A DNA stretch of 64,000 bases from an uncultured Ruminococcus sp. (GCA_947627625.1 CANQWR010000008.1:21284-85283); one strand, 5' to 3'; counted from the first letter of the stretch, positions 1 to 8,406 are shown. The notes: a model not told the origin generated them from the sequence alone. A program made the numbers and translations.

Positions 1-659
1 ACTGGTCAAAGGCTTACACTTGGGTTGAGGAGAATATTGCAAAGCCCTATGATACGGACCTCTTCGGTCAGACGAGAAAATTTCAGTCCACTCTTGACGG
101 AGAGATAGACCTACCTGTCGGTGACACGAGTATCTACGGCTGGCACACGGACGTTGACGCTACCACTACAAAACTCATAGACATGATCAAAAAGGGAGAG
201 TCGGGAACTGTCGAACCTGTCTACTCTCAGGAGGGTTTCCGTATGCACAGCGATTCGGAGGGTTATAACTACACCAAAAAGACTTACATAGAAGTAAGCC
301 TTACCCACCAACACCTCTGGTACTACCTTGACGGGGAGCTGATAATCGAGAGTGACGTTGTGACAGGTATGAAAAACGATCCGTCAAGATGTACCCACCC
401 CGGAACTTTCTATATCTGGAGCAAAGAGTCCCCCGCTGTACTCGGTACTGTTGAAGTGGAGGGCTACTCACAGCCTGTTTCGTTCTGGATGCCCATTGAC
501 CACATAGGAATAGGTCTGCACGACCTCGGACGTTACGCCTATGGTGGAAATATCTACGAGTATGACGGCTCCCACGGTTGTGTAAATCTCCCGTGGCAGG
601 TTGCGTCCGATATATATGACAGGTGCGTTGTCGGTACTCCCGTTGTGATTACTCCATGA
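1..659 (+). CDS. L,D-transpeptidase (YkuD), 3' part only
   Basis: The reading frame is open from base 3 to the TGA at 657-659, so the gene begins upstream of the window. The visible part starts with the end of a peptidoglycan-binding-type domain (YGWHTDVDATTTKLIDMI) common before YkuD domains in Clostridia. A YkuD catalytic domain follows, with the active-site stretch SHGCVNLP near the C-terminus. The family forms 3-3 cross-links in peptidoglycan outside the membrane, using the cysteine of HGC as nucleophile. The gene ends only 4 bases before the convergent GH105 gene, with no obvious terminator between them. The family call is firm; the N-terminus (membrane anchor, number of binding domains) cannot be seen. 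Confidence 0.9.
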   Translation, partial: WSKAYTWVEENIAKPYDTDLFGQTRKFQSTLDGEIDLPVGDTSIYGWHTDVDATTTKLIDMIKKGESGTVEPVYSQEGFRMHSDSEGYNYTKKTYIEVSLTHQHLWYYLDGELIIESDVVTGMKNDPSRCTHPGTFYIWSKESPAVLGTVEVEGYSQPVSFWMPIDHIGIGLHDLGRYAYGGNIYEYDGSHGCVNLPWQVASDIYDRCVVGTPVVITP

Positions 660-663
660 GTGA

Positions 664-1797
664 TTATCGGAATTTTCTTTTAAGTTCGGAATAAGCCATA
701 AGAAACGGTGCTATACCCTTAGCATCGTTTTCTGTTATGGTCTCACTTAAATAGTATTCGGCAGTACCGTCACGCCCCATGCCGAGACCGCCCATCAGAC
801 AGATATTTTTCAGGACAGGTGTCCCATCGGGCAGGCAGTCCATATAGTTTTCAGTGACAGACAGCAGAGCATTTTTTCCGTCCTGAAAAAATTCATCTTT
901 GGTTATGCCCAGACGGTTTGATTTCATTGCAGAGTATGCAAAGAGGAGTGTACCGCTTGTTTCGGGGTAATTTTTTTGAAGTTCGCCCCTTGTCGGAAGT
1001 TGCAACAGCATATTTTCGGGGGTGAGAAAATTTCTCAGTGAGGACAAAAGCTCTTTTAACATTTTTTGACTTATTTCGAGTTTCGGCACTATTTCACACA
1101 AGTCCGCAAGTCCCGCACACAGCCACCCTATTGACCTCAGCCAGAACTCTTTTGAGAGACCTGTTTTTTTGTCGCTCCAATCCGTCAGACGTGATTCGTC
1201 ATAGCCGTGGTAGTAGAGACCTGTTTTTTCGTCTCTCATAATTCTTTGAATATTTTTCAGTTGACTGTCAATATCGTCTAAAATCCCGTCATTTCCCGAC
1301 AAAAGGGAGTACTCTGCCATAAACGGAAAAGCCATGTAAACGCCGTCCAGCCAGACCTGATTCGGATAGATAGCCTTGTGGGAGAAGTTACCGCATTTCA
1401 GTCTCGGTTGTCTCAGAAGCTGATAATTAAATAAGTTTTCATATGCGGTTTTATATTTTAATTGACCCGTCTCTCTGAAAAGCCAAATAAGGTTTCTACA
1501 GCCGTTTATGTTGTCGAGATTGAAGTCCGAATATTTTACAGTGGGTATCTCGCCATTTTGGTCAACATATGCGTCCGTGAATTTTTTCGCAAAATCGACA
1601 AGTCTCCCATCACTGTCAAGTTCATACAGCATTATCAAAGCCCTTATTATGCAGGAGTCTGCATAGTTCCACTTGGGAATTTTTTTGAACAAAAAGTTTT
1701 CCCTGTTCCAGAGAGGAGAGAGAGGTTCTGATTTCAGAATAAATTTATTTATATAATCATTTGCGTATTTTTCGACATTTTCGTATAATTTGTCCAT
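664..1797 (-). CDS. GH105-type unsaturated glucuronyl/galacturonyl hydrolase
   Basis: A 377-residue protein with the all-helical barrel signature of GH105 (YteR/YesR): KWNYADSCIIRAL near residue 42, YPNQVWLDGVYMAFPFMA near 144 with the likely catalytic Asp151, and KEFWLRSIGWL further on. There is no signal peptide, so it should act in the cytoplasm, removing the unsaturated uronic acid left on pectin oligosaccharides by lyases. It is last in an operon with a sugar ABC importer; its ATG overlaps the stop of the upstream permease (TGATG), which implies translational coupling. GH88 is the nearest alternative. No ATPase gene lies in this operon; such importers often share an MsmK-type ATPase encoded elsewhere. 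Confidence 0.85.
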   Translation of the reverse strand: MDKLYENVEKYANDYINKFILKSEPLSPLWNRENFLFKKIPKWNYADSCIIRALIMLYELDSDGRLVDFAKKFTDAYVDQNGEIPTVKYSDFNLDNINGCRNLIWLFRETGQLKYKTAYENLFNYQLLRQPRLKCGNFSHKAIYPNQVWLDGVYMAFPFMAEYSLLSGNDGILDDIDSQLKNIQRIMRDEKTGLYYHGYDESRLTDWSDKKTGLSKEFWLRSIGWLCAGLADLCEIVPKLEISQKMLKELLSSLRNFLTPENMLLQLPTRGELQKNYPETSGTLLFAYSAMKSNRLGITKDEFFQDGKNALLSVTENYMDCLPDGTPVLKNICLMGGLGMGRDGTAEYYLSETITENDAKGIAPFLMAYSELKRKFR

Positions 1798-2639
1798 CAG
1801 TTTATTCCTCCGAATGTTATACTGTCCATAATTTTTCTCTGTGCGAACGCAAAGACCGCCAGAGACGGTATCAGTCCTATTGCGGACATTGCAAGCACTG
1901 TGTTTTGTTCATAGCCGTTTCCGGTGGCATCGGACGACAGTCTCAGTATCAGTGAGAGAGGGTATTTTTCCACGGAACTTATCATCATAAGGGGTGTCAT
2001 GAAGTCGTTGACAGTCCAAAGAAAAGTGAACACCGCCACCGATATTAAAACGGGCTTTATGCACGGGACTATTATAAATACAAGTGTCCGAATTGCTCCA
2101 CAGCCGTCTATTTTTGAAGCCTCGTCAAGCTGTTTCGGTACACCCTTTATAAATTCATATATCATGAATACAAATGAACCCTCAACGGCAAAGAGTGACG
2201 GAACTGTCAGCGGTATGTAAGTGTCGGTCAGACCGACTTTGCTCCACATCAGATAAGACGGTATTATGACGACTATTGACGGTATAAACATAACTCCCAT
2301 GAGAAGTGCAAAGAAAAATTTTTTCATTGGGAAGTCAAACCTTGCAAAGCCGTAAGCCGTCAGTGTGGACGAGACAAGTGTGAAAATTATTTTTGGTACG
2401 ACTATAAAAAAAGTGTTTAGAAAATAGTGTCCCATGCTGTAAGGGGTGACAGTCTGCCACGCCCTGAAATACGCCGAAAAATCGGGTTTTTCGGGTATGA
2501 ACCCAACAGAGCCGAATATTTCACTGTCGGGTTTGAGTGACGAGCCGACAAGCCACAGGAGCGGGTATATCATAATAATCCCCACTAAACTCAGCAAGAT
2601 ATATATAATTATTTTACTAAAAATTTTTCTGAGTTTCAA
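1797..2639 (-). CDS. carbohydrate ABC transporter permease (MalG-like)
   Basis: A 280-residue inner-membrane protein with about six hydrophobic segments and the EAA loop typical of sugar importers (EASKIDGCGAIRTLVFIIVP). The N-terminal IYPLLWLVGSSLKP pattern is that of the MalG side of CUT1 transporters. The chosen start is TTG at 2639; it overlaps the preceding stop codon as TTGA and has a GAGG a few bases upstream. It pairs with the permease encoded just upstream to form the channel for the sugar delivered by the lipoprotein at 3570-4910. Confidence 0.9.
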   Translation of the reverse strand: MKLRKIFSKIIIYILLSLVGIIMIYPLLWLVGSSLKPDSEIFGSVGFIPEKPDFSAYFRAWQTVTPYSMGHYFLNTFFIVVPKIIFTLVSSTLTAYGFARFDFPMKKFFFALLMGVMFIPSIVVIIPSYLMWSKVGLTDTYIPLTVPSLFAVEGSFVFMIYEFIKGVPKQLDEASKIDGCGAIRTLVFIIVPCIKPVLISVAVFTFLWTVNDFMTPLMMISSVEKYPLSLILRLSSDATGNGYEQNTVLAMSAIGLIPSLAVFAFAQRKIMDSITFGGIN

Positions 2640-3493
2640 AATTCCTCACTCCCCCTTCTGCCGATTTTCCATATCAAAATAATTGCAATAGTTATGACTG
2701 CAAACAATATCCATGAGACCGCATTTGCATAGCCCGTCTCGCCGTACCTGAACATCTCGTCATATATGAGCATTCCGACAGTCCTTGTGCTTTTCATAGG
2801 ACCTCCGCCTGTGAGTAAATACGGGGCGTTGAACTCCTGAAAAGCCGATATTGTCTGCAAAATCAAATTCAGAAATATCGAATCACGGAGCAGGGGCAGA
2901 GTTATCAGAAAAAAAGCTCTCACCTTTCCACAGCCGTCTGTCTTTGCACAGTCGTAATATTCGGAGGGGATATTTTTCAGTGCGTTCAGAAATATAATCA
3001 TTGAAGAGCCGAACTCCCAGAGCCTTAGCAGTATTATAATTGAGAGAGCGTGCCGTGAGTCGCTGTACCACCCGACACTCTCAATGTTTATCAGATTAAG
3101 GAATTTATTTACGGGACCGTCCGAAGTGAAAAGGAACTGCCACATTATGACGACTGACAGATTTGAGCCGAGTACGGAGGGTATGTAAAAAATTGTCCTG
3201 TAGACACCCATAAATCTGAGAGAGATACTCAAAATAAGTGCCACGGCAAGCGAGACGACAAGTTTCAACGGCACAAGTATCAGCACATATTTCAGTGTGA
3301 CCGCCATAGATTTGTAAAAATCACTGCTTTGGAGGACTTCAGTATATGTACCGCTTTCAGAGACACTTCCCGCAAAGGACATTCCGAGGGGGATAGCCGT
3401 GAACAGAACAAGACCTGCCACAAACGGCATTATCAGCAACAGCCCCGTATATTTTCCCGTCCCGACAGAATTTTTGTAAAATTTTTTACCCAT
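2636..3493 (-). CDS. carbohydrate ABC transporter permease (MalF/UgpA-like)
   Basis: A 285-residue membrane protein with six hydrophobic stretches. The EAA-type loop reads YYDCAKTDGCGKVRAFFLIT, and FNAPYLLTGGGP is a signature of CUT1 MalF-type permeases. The ATG at 3493 follows a GGAGGT Shine-Dalgarno. Its end overlaps the MalG-like gene by four bases. A short composite GC-rich repeat separates it from the binding-protein gene upstream, so some transcripts may end or be processed there, giving more binding protein than permease; that part is inference. Confidence 0.9.
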   Translation of the reverse strand: MGKKFYKNSVGTGKYTGLLLIMPFVAGLVLFTAIPLGMSFAGSVSESGTYTEVLQSSDFYKSMAVTLKYVLILVPLKLVVSLAVALILSISLRFMGVYRTIFYIPSVLGSNLSVVIMWQFLFTSDGPVNKFLNLINIESVGWYSDSRHALSIIILLRLWEFGSSMIIFLNALKNIPSEYYDCAKTDGCGKVRAFFLITLPLLRDSIFLNLILQTISAFQEFNAPYLLTGGGPMKSTRTVGMLIYDEMFRYGETGYANAVSWILFAVITIAIILIWKIGRRGSEEF

Positions 3494-3510
3494 TCTGTGA
3501 CCTCCTTTAC

Positions 3511-3572
3511 TGCCTTACGGCTTTGGATTTTTGGGGGTTCAGGGGGAAAAGCCCCTGCCCCTTATTGTTCTA
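3511..3572 (+). repeat. composite GC-rich repeat, short copy
   Basis: This lies between the binding-protein and permease genes. It starts with TGCCTTACGG and TTGGATTTTT, a block seen again at 6929, and ends with AGCCCCTGCCCCTTATTG and TTCTAA, the tail of the repeat family found in many gaps of this window. The G-run and C-run can pair into a hairpin. Confidence 0.75.
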
Positions 3573-4910
3573 ATTTTTAACTTTGATTTTGTCCAGATAG
3601 CTGTTTATTGAGTTATAAAGCTCTTCTGCGACAGCGGAGGTGTCCGCCTGATCATACGAAATTTTCTCTATTGCACTGTTGTAAAATTCTTTCATGCGGG
3701 GGAGTTCCATATAGGGGCTTATCGTGACAGTGTCCAGTTTTTCTATCATCTCGTCATTTTTCTGTGCAAGACCTGTGAGAAGTCCCCTGTCCTCAAGAGC
3801 CTTTTCAGCGTGAGCGGAGGCGGGTATGCCCCTTGTTGTGCCGAACGCCACCGACGCTTCGTCATTATTCAGCAAGAAGTCCATAAATAAAGCTGTTTCG
3901 TCGGGATATTCTGTGTTTGCGGATATCGCATAGAGCATTGACGGCTTGACCATCCAACCCCCTGTGTTTCCGTTTTCGTCACTCAAAAAATTTCCCGCTT
4001 CGAGAACTCCTTCAGGCAGAACCATTTCATATTTGCCGACGGAACTCCCCCACTCAAGTACCCCTGCGACACTTCCCTCTATAAATTCGGGAGACTGATA
4101 CAGTGCGACATTGCCGTCTTCGTCCGTTCTTGTCTCAACACTCCTTATAACTCCGCCGTCTTCGAGAGTTTTATAAAAATCGAGTGCAGTTTTTATATCA
4201 TTTTCCGTGAAACCGAGTTTGCCGTCCATAGATATGAACTCCCTGCCCGTTTTCTGTTGGACGTACACAACGGCTAAATACCAGGCTGTCCCACCCGACT
4301 GTATATCAAGGTCAAGCGGATATATATTCTCATCGCTGAACTTCTCACCGAGTGAAATCAAGTCCTCCCAAGTGTCGGGGTACTCCGCACCCATTTTCCT
4401 GTACACTTCCGAATTGTAAAAAAATCCTCTGCCCGTCACGGAGACTGTTACGGCGTTTAGAATTCCTCCCGACTTGCCAAAAGACAGAATTTCGTCCGTA
4501 AAGCCCGAAAAATCAAGGTAGTCCGTCAGCTTGCTGAGGTCATAAAAACCCTTGCCGTCGGGTGAGAACGACACGAGCCAGTCGTAATTTATCTGCATTA
4601 TATCGGGTTCTGTGTGGGAATTTATCTGTGCGGAGACTTTTTCCGACCAGCCGTCCCAACCGCCGTACTCGGGTATGATTTCTATTTCGGGGTGAAGTTC
4701 ATTCCAAACGTCTATAGCTTTCAGGGTGGCATTGTGCCTGTCGTCGCCACCCCACCACGAAAACCTCAGTTTGCAAGAATCAATCTGTCCATCGGGTTCT
4801 TTTACACCTGTTTCGGACGCTTTTTTCGGAACTTCCCCCATGTCTCCGCAGGAAATAAATGCAGGCAGGAGTGCGGAACATATAAGCAGGACTGCAAAAT
4901 TTTTTTTCAT
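3570..4910 (-). CDS. sugar ABC transporter substrate-binding lipoprotein
   Basis: A 446-residue extracellular solute-binding protein of family 1. The signal peptide ends in a lipobox-like FIS-Cys21, so the mature protein should be lipid-anchored. LRFSWWGGDDRHNATLKAID is the characteristic opening strand of CUT1 binding proteins, and GGWMVKPSMLYAISANTE is the family's conserved region before the C-terminal lobe. The ATG at 4910 follows AAGGTGA. It is first in the operon with two permeases and a GH105 hydrolase, so the ligand is inferred to be an unsaturated pectin-derived oligosaccharide. No regulator gene is adjacent. Confidence 0.92.
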   Translation of the reverse strand: MKKNFAVLLICSALLPAFISCGDMGEVPKKASETGVKEPDGQIDSCKLRFSWWGGDDRHNATLKAIDVWNELHPEIEIIPEYGGWDGWSEKVSAQINSHTEPDIMQINYDWLVSFSPDGKGFYDLSKLTDYLDFSGFTDEILSFGKSGGILNAVTVSVTGRGFFYNSEVYRKMGAEYPDTWEDLISLGEKFSDENIYPLDLDIQSGGTAWYLAVVYVQQKTGREFISMDGKLGFTENDIKTALDFYKTLEDGGVIRSVETRTDEDGNVALYQSPEFIEGSVAGVLEWGSSVGKYEMVLPEGVLEAGNFLSDENGNTGGWMVKPSMLYAISANTEYPDETALFMDFLLNNDEASVAFGTTRGIPASAHAEKALEDRGLLTGLAQKNDEMIEKLDTVTISPYMELPRMKEFYNSAIEKISYDQADTSAVAEELYNSINSYLDKIKVKN

Positions 4911-4957
4911 AAATCACCTTCTTTCGGACTATCAGAATTAAAACAGTAGAAAATTAT

Positions 4958-5060
4958 CATGGGGGGTCTGGGGGGATGCTTCCCCCCAGCGGGGGTCTGG
5001 GGGCAGAGCCCCCAGTGGGGGTTCTGGGGGCAAAGCCCCCTGCCCCTAATCGTTCTTATT
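4958..5060 (+). repeat. composite GC-rich repeat, long copy
   Basis: Three consecutive G-run/C-run hairpins: GGGGGGATGCTTCCCCCC, then GGGGGCAGAGCCCCC, then GGGGGCAAAGCCCCCTGCCC, followed by the tail CTAATCGTTCT. It starts with CATGGGGGGTCTGG, as do the copies at 6997, 24460 and 28912. Open frames across it encode Gly/Pro/Trp-rich peptides that recur wherever the repeat occurs and are not considered genes. Confidence 0.9.
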
Positions 5061-5069
5061 AAAATTAAA

Positions 5070-5146
5070 TCTCTAAAAAAATATAATTTTAAGAAAATTA
5101 TTTTTTGGGCAAAGCCCCCTGCCCCTAATCGTTCTAACTAAAATTT
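5070..5146 (+). repeat. AT-rich palindrome plus GC-rich tail, copy 1
   Basis: AAAAATATAATTTTAAGAAA and ATTATTTTTTGGGC are followed by AAAGCCCCCTGCCCCTAATC. The first part contains the near-perfect palindrome ATAATTTTAAGAAAATTAT. The unit is repeated about 110 bases downstream, and the AT-rich part recurs near 53615. Confidence 0.85.
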
Positions 5147-5179
5147 GCACAATCTCCAATAGTCCACAAGTCAAAGAAA

Positions 5180-5270
5180 ATTTTCTAAAAAATATAATTT
5201 TAAGAAAATTATTTTTTGGGGTTTGGGGACAAAGCCCTTTGCCCCTAATCGTTCTAACTAAAATTTACAC
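5180..5270 (+). repeat. AT-rich palindrome plus GC-rich tail, copy 2
   Basis: A tandem copy of the unit at 5070-5146: the same AT-rich palindrome, then TTTGGGGACAAAGCCCTTTG with CCCCTAATCGTTCTAACTAA. The G/C arms changed together (GGGG...CCCTTTG), so the stem is largely kept despite divergence. Confidence 0.85.
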
Positions 5271-5361
5271 AAAGTCCCCACTAAAAAGCTTATATAAATT
5301 ATACAATATTTTCGTGAAATATTCAAGTGCCGTTTTATATGATTTTATGTCTGTCAAATTG

Positions 5362-5390
5362 TTGACTTTTCTGAATTTGTGAGTTATAAT
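5362..5390 (+). promoter_or_regulatory. sigma-A promoter for the PBP gene
   Basis: TTGACT at 5362-5367, a 17-base spacer and TATAAT at 5385-5390, ending 41 bases before the ATG at 5432. No operator or terminator-like structure lies between. Confidence 0.8.
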
Positions 5391-5431
5391 ATATACAAGA
5401 TTATATTTTTAATGCGAAAAGAGGTCGTTAA

Positions 5432-6901
5432 ATGAAATTTAAGCACGTTAAAATGACAGCTCTCGCTGTCCTCCTGATACTCTCCTCGTGCAGTAAGTCG
5501 CAGGAGCAGACTGAGACGTATATGATTCCCGTGACACACTCACAACAAATGCCCTATGAGGACACTCAAAAGCTCCTCAATCCGCACATAAATGACGTTC
5601 CCGATATAATAAAGGGCAATCTCTACGGCTGTGACGGCTCTCTGCTCGTCTACAGCAAGGCGGACGGTGACGGCGGTTACAGGAGATATTTCCCGAATGA
5701 CTACGCTGTCTCCCACGCAAATGTTCTGAGTGAAATGTCCGACGGAATTGACGCTCATTTCAATGATGTCCTGACAGAAAAAAATCCCACTCCCGTAAAC
5801 GGAAATGAAAATGTCGGACAGTCTGTTGTGCTGACGATTGACCCCGCTATGCAGAATGATATATATAACTTCATGGCTTGCAACAATATGGAGGGTTCTG
5901 TTGTTGTGATGCGTACGGACGGCTCTATAGCCTCGGAAGTGTCATATCCCTCTTACGACCCCGAATACTACACAGACAATCTTCACAGCGAGGACCTTGT
6001 AAACGGCGATTACGGCAACAAGGCTATGACTGCCACTTCCCCAGGCTCATGTTTCAAGATAATGTCGGAGGTAGTCGCCGATATGTACGGAATTTACTCC
6101 CTCTATGACGAGGGTACGTGGACAGATGACGGTGCAACTATCGTGAACTGGGACCACGATACAAACCCTAATTACCCTATTCAGGAGAGAACTCTTTTTC
6201 AGGCTTTTCTGAACTCAAGCAATATATTCTTTGCAAAGGCTTTTAATTCAATCGGCTATGACGGTGTTCTGAACACTCTAAACAATGTATTTCACTTCGG
6301 TCTCGGAAATGATATAGAGTGCGATTTCGGCACACTCTCGAATAATATAGAGTTTTACTGCCTTGACGATTTGAGACGTTCAGCGTTCGGACAGTCCTAT
6401 GTGCGGACTACACCTGTTTTTCTCGCTTCCCTTGCAAGAGAAGCCGTCCTCGGGGACATGGTTCGTCCGTTCGTGATGAAAGAGGCTGTTGACACAAACA
6501 ACCCTCAGATTGTGACGCAATACGGCTCACAGCGTTATGACTATATAGCGTCCATTCCGTATAACTACAGGCAAAATTTACTCGACGGAATGCTTGCCGT
6601 TGCAAATGACCTTGGTCTTTACGCATGGGGTGACTACACTGTGTATGCAAAGACGGGTACAGCCGAAATCTATGACGGCAACGACTGGCTCGGCGATATA
6701 ACCTACATAACGGGCTTTATATGCAATTATTATGACAGTTCCGCCACAGAACCGTTTTATGATACATATGACGGCTACAGCTATAACGGCTCTTACTCAC
6801 TCGTTTTGCAGCTCACGAATCCCGAATATTTTGACTTTGACTTTGCGAGTGAATCGTCGTATTTATATCAGGGACTTATTGACATAGTCCTCAGTCACTG
6901 A
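5432..6901 (+). CDS. class B penicillin-binding protein, lipoprotein form
   Basis: A 489-residue D,D-transpeptidase of the PbpA/FtsI type. All three penicilloyl-serine motifs are present: PGSCFK with Ser206 and Lys209, SSN at 262-264, and KTG at 406-408; SYPSYDPEYY is also typical. The family cross-links peptidoglycan outside the membrane. The N-terminus is unusual: a short signal ending in LILSSC gives a perfect lipobox with Cys20 instead of the usual uncleaved transmembrane anchor, and the region before the transpeptidase domain is short. The gene stands alone behind its own promoter, flanked by composite repeats. It may be a specialised or sporulation-type PBP rather than the main divisome enzyme; that is inference. 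Confidence 0.88.
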   Translation: MKFKHVKMTALAVLLILSSCSKSQEQTETYMIPVTHSQQMPYEDTQKLLNPHINDVPDIIKGNLYGCDGSLLVYSKADGDGGYRRYFPNDYAVSHANVLSEMSDGIDAHFNDVLTEKNPTPVNGNENVGQSVVLTIDPAMQNDIYNFMACNNMEGSVVVMRTDGSIASEVSYPSYDPEYYTDNLHSEDLVNGDYGNKAMTATSPGSCFKIMSEVVADMYGIYSLYDEGTWTDDGATIVNWDHDTNPNYPIQERTLFQAFLNSSNIFFAKAFNSIGYDGVLNTLNNVFHFGLGNDIECDFGTLSNNIEFYCLDDLRRSAFGQSYVRTTPVFLASLAREAVLGDMVRPFVMKEAVDTNNPQIVTQYGSQRYDYIASIPYNYRQNLLDGMLAVANDLGLYAWGDYTVYAKTGTAEIYDGNDWLGDITYITGFICNYYDSSATEPFYDTYDGYSYNGSYSLVLQLTNPEYFDFDFASESSYLYQGLIDIVLSH

Positions 6902-6928
6902 TTTTTTGGGAACTGAAATAATTTATAA

Positions 6929-7106
6929 TGCCTTATACGGCATTGGATTTTGGGGGGCGGAAGTCCCCCTTTTCCTTAGTCGTTCCCTCTGTGAGAATAA
7001 TTATGGGGGGTCTGGGGGGATACTTCCCTCCAGCGGGGGTTTGGGGGCAGAGCCCCCAATGGGGGTTCAGGGGGCAAAGCCCCCTGCCCCTAATCGTTCT
7101 AAAATA
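6929..7106 (+). repeat. composite GC-rich repeat, long copy
   Basis: This carries the TGCCTTATACGG and TTGGATTTT block also seen at 3511, then CCTCTGTGAGAATAATTATG, then the three G/C hairpin modules and CCCCTGCCCCTAATCGTTCT. It fills most of the gap between the PBP gene and the rpmG promoter; the hairpins could end PBP transcripts. Nothing else is recognised in this gap. Confidence 0.9.
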
Positions 7107-7152
7107 TTAAATTTCCAACTAAAAAATCTCCCAAAAAAATTCAAAAAAAGAC

Positions 7153-7181
7153 TTGACAAGCCGTTTTTGATGTGATATAAT
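7153..7181 (+). promoter_or_regulatory. sigma-A promoter of the rpmG-secE-nusG-rplKA operon
   Basis: TTGACA at 7153-7158, 17 bases, TATAAT at 7176-7181: a consensus promoter. The leader to rpmG is about 100 nt and includes a short CCCTCGCCGAGGG hairpin near 7216-7228; no known leader family was recognised. Confidence 0.88.
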
Positions 7182-7290
7182 TATAGTACCTCATTTTGTG
7201 AGGGATATTTTTATGCCCTCGCCGAGGGAGGCAAACAACCTTTATTCTCCCGTATATTGCGGAGAAAGTCTTTTTTCAGGAGGTGCCGAT

Positions 7291-7440
7291 ATGAGAGTTA
7301 AAATAACTTTGGCTTGTACCGAGTGCAAGCAGAGAAACTATGTTTCCAAGAAGAACAAGAAAAATGACCCCGACAGACTTGAAATGATGAAACATTGCAG
7401 ATTTTGCCGCAAGCACACTCTGCACAAGGAAACCAAGTAA
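7291..7440 (+). CDS. rpmG: 50S ribosomal protein L33
   Basis: A 49-residue protein starting [19 protein letters not shown], with two CxxC pairs (CTEC and CRFC): the zinc-binding C+ form of L33. AGGAGGTG lies just upstream of the ATG. It is first in the operon before secE and nusG, a common arrangement in Firmicutes. A longer in-frame extension from 7198 has no Shine-Dalgarno and is rejected. Confidence 0.95.
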   Translation: MRVKITLACTECKQRNYVSKKNKKNDPDRLEMMKHCRFCRKHTLHKETK

Positions 7441-7458
7441 ATCGGAGGAGGTTTTTCT

Positions 7459-7833
7459 ATGGCAAAGGATAAAGAGGAAGTAACTTCCGAAAAGGAATCC
7501 GTAAAGAAGTCCAAAAAGGACGCAAAGAGTGAGGAGACTGCCGACAAAAAGAAGTCCGAAAAGAAAAAGGAGAAGTCCGAAAAGGACAGTTCCGCCAAGA
7601 AGGACTCAAAAGACGGCAAAAAGTCCAAAAAGACAAAAGACGAGAAAAAACAGGGCAAAGTCGGAAAGTGGTTCAAGGATTTGAAGATAGAGTTCAAAAA
7701 AGTCGTGTGGCCGAGCAAGGAGACTGTCATCACAAACACGTCCGTAGTCCTTGCGGTGGTCATTGCATCGGCTGTCCTGATGGGTGCACTTGACGAGGGT
7801 TTCCTGTTTTTAATGCGTCTCATCTACCGCTGA
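7459..7833 (+). CDS. secE: preprotein translocase subunit SecE with Lys/Glu-rich extension
   Basis: A 124-residue protein. Only the last 60 or so residues form the SecE core: an amphipathic stretch with FKKVVWPSKETVITNTSVVL, then one transmembrane helix. The first 60 residues are almost all Lys, Glu, Asp and Ser (cytoplasmic, probably disordered). SecE clamps SecY in the export channel. The core motif and position before nusG are decisive. The start at 7459 follows GGAGGAGG. Low-complexity SecE extensions occur in other Gram-positives; the function of this one is unknown. Confidence 0.93.
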   Translation: MAKDKEEVTSEKESVKKSKKDAKSEETADKKKSEKKKEKSEKDSSAKKDSKDGKKSKKTKDEKKQGKVGKWFKDLKIEFKKVVWPSKETVITNTSVVLAVVIASAVLMGALDEGFLFLMRLIYR

Positions 7834-7878
7834 TGACAGCTGACAATAACATTCTGAAATTCTGAGGAGGAATTATTT

Positions 7879-8406
7879 ATGTCGGAAACAGCAAAGTGGT
7901 ACGTCATACACACATATTCCGGTTACGAAAACAAGGTCAAGCAGAATATCGAAAAGGTTGTCGAAAACCGCAGACTTCACGACCTCATTCAGGAAGTCAG
8001 AGTGCCAATGGAGAAGGTGACCGAATTTTCGGAGGGAAAGAGCAGGGAGATTGAGCGTAAGACTTACCCCGGCTATGTCCTCGTGAAAATGATAGTTACA
8101 GACGACTCCTGGTATGTCGTCAGGAACACAAGGGGCTGTACGGGCTTTGTCGGTCCCGCATCGGAACCCACTCCGCTGTCAGATGAAGAAGTCGAAAAAA
8201 TGTTCGGCATCGAGGTTCGCTCTCTCGAAGTCGATTTCGGCATAGGCGACAGAGTTCAGGTCTCGGGTACTTCTATGGACGGCTCTGTCGGCGTGGTTCA
8301 GAATATCAATCTCGACGAACGAACTGTTGACCTGGCTATCTCAATGTTCGGACGTGAGACACAAGTCACTCTCCCGATAGGCAATGTGGTGAGAGCTGAC
8401 CTGTAA
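7879..8406 (+). CDS. nusG: transcription termination/antitermination factor NusG
   Basis: A 175-residue protein with the NGN domain (WYVIHTYSGYENKVKQNIE at the start, RKTYPGYVLVKM and NTRGCTGFVG) and a C-terminal KOW domain (DRVQVSGTSMDGSVGVVQNI). It binds RNA polymerase and modulates elongation and Rho or ribosome coupling. GAGGAGGAAT precedes the ATG. About 180 bases without a gene follow, AT-rich with a run of TATATC units; no known leader was recognised there. Confidence 0.96.
   Translation: MSETAKWYVIHTYSGYENKVKQNIEKVVENRRLHDLIQEVRVPMEKVTEFSEGKSREIERKTYPGYVLVKMIVTDDSWYVVRNTRGCTGFVGPASEPTPLSDEEVEKMFGIEVRSLEVDFGIGDRVQVSGTSMDGSVGVVQNINLDERTVDLAISMFGRETQVTLPIGNVVRADL

Noticed and set aside
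4959..5141. Open frame coding for a Gly/Pro/Trp-rich peptide across the composite repeat
   Set aside because: The same peptide arises at 6928-7110, 24304-24561 and 28513-29028 simply because the repeat recurs. No Shine-Dalgarno, and codon use follows hairpin structure.
7338..7823. 161-codon antisense ORF opposite rpmG and secE
   Set aside because: Reverse of a Lys-rich coding sequence, giving Ser/Phe-rich translation. No start signals.
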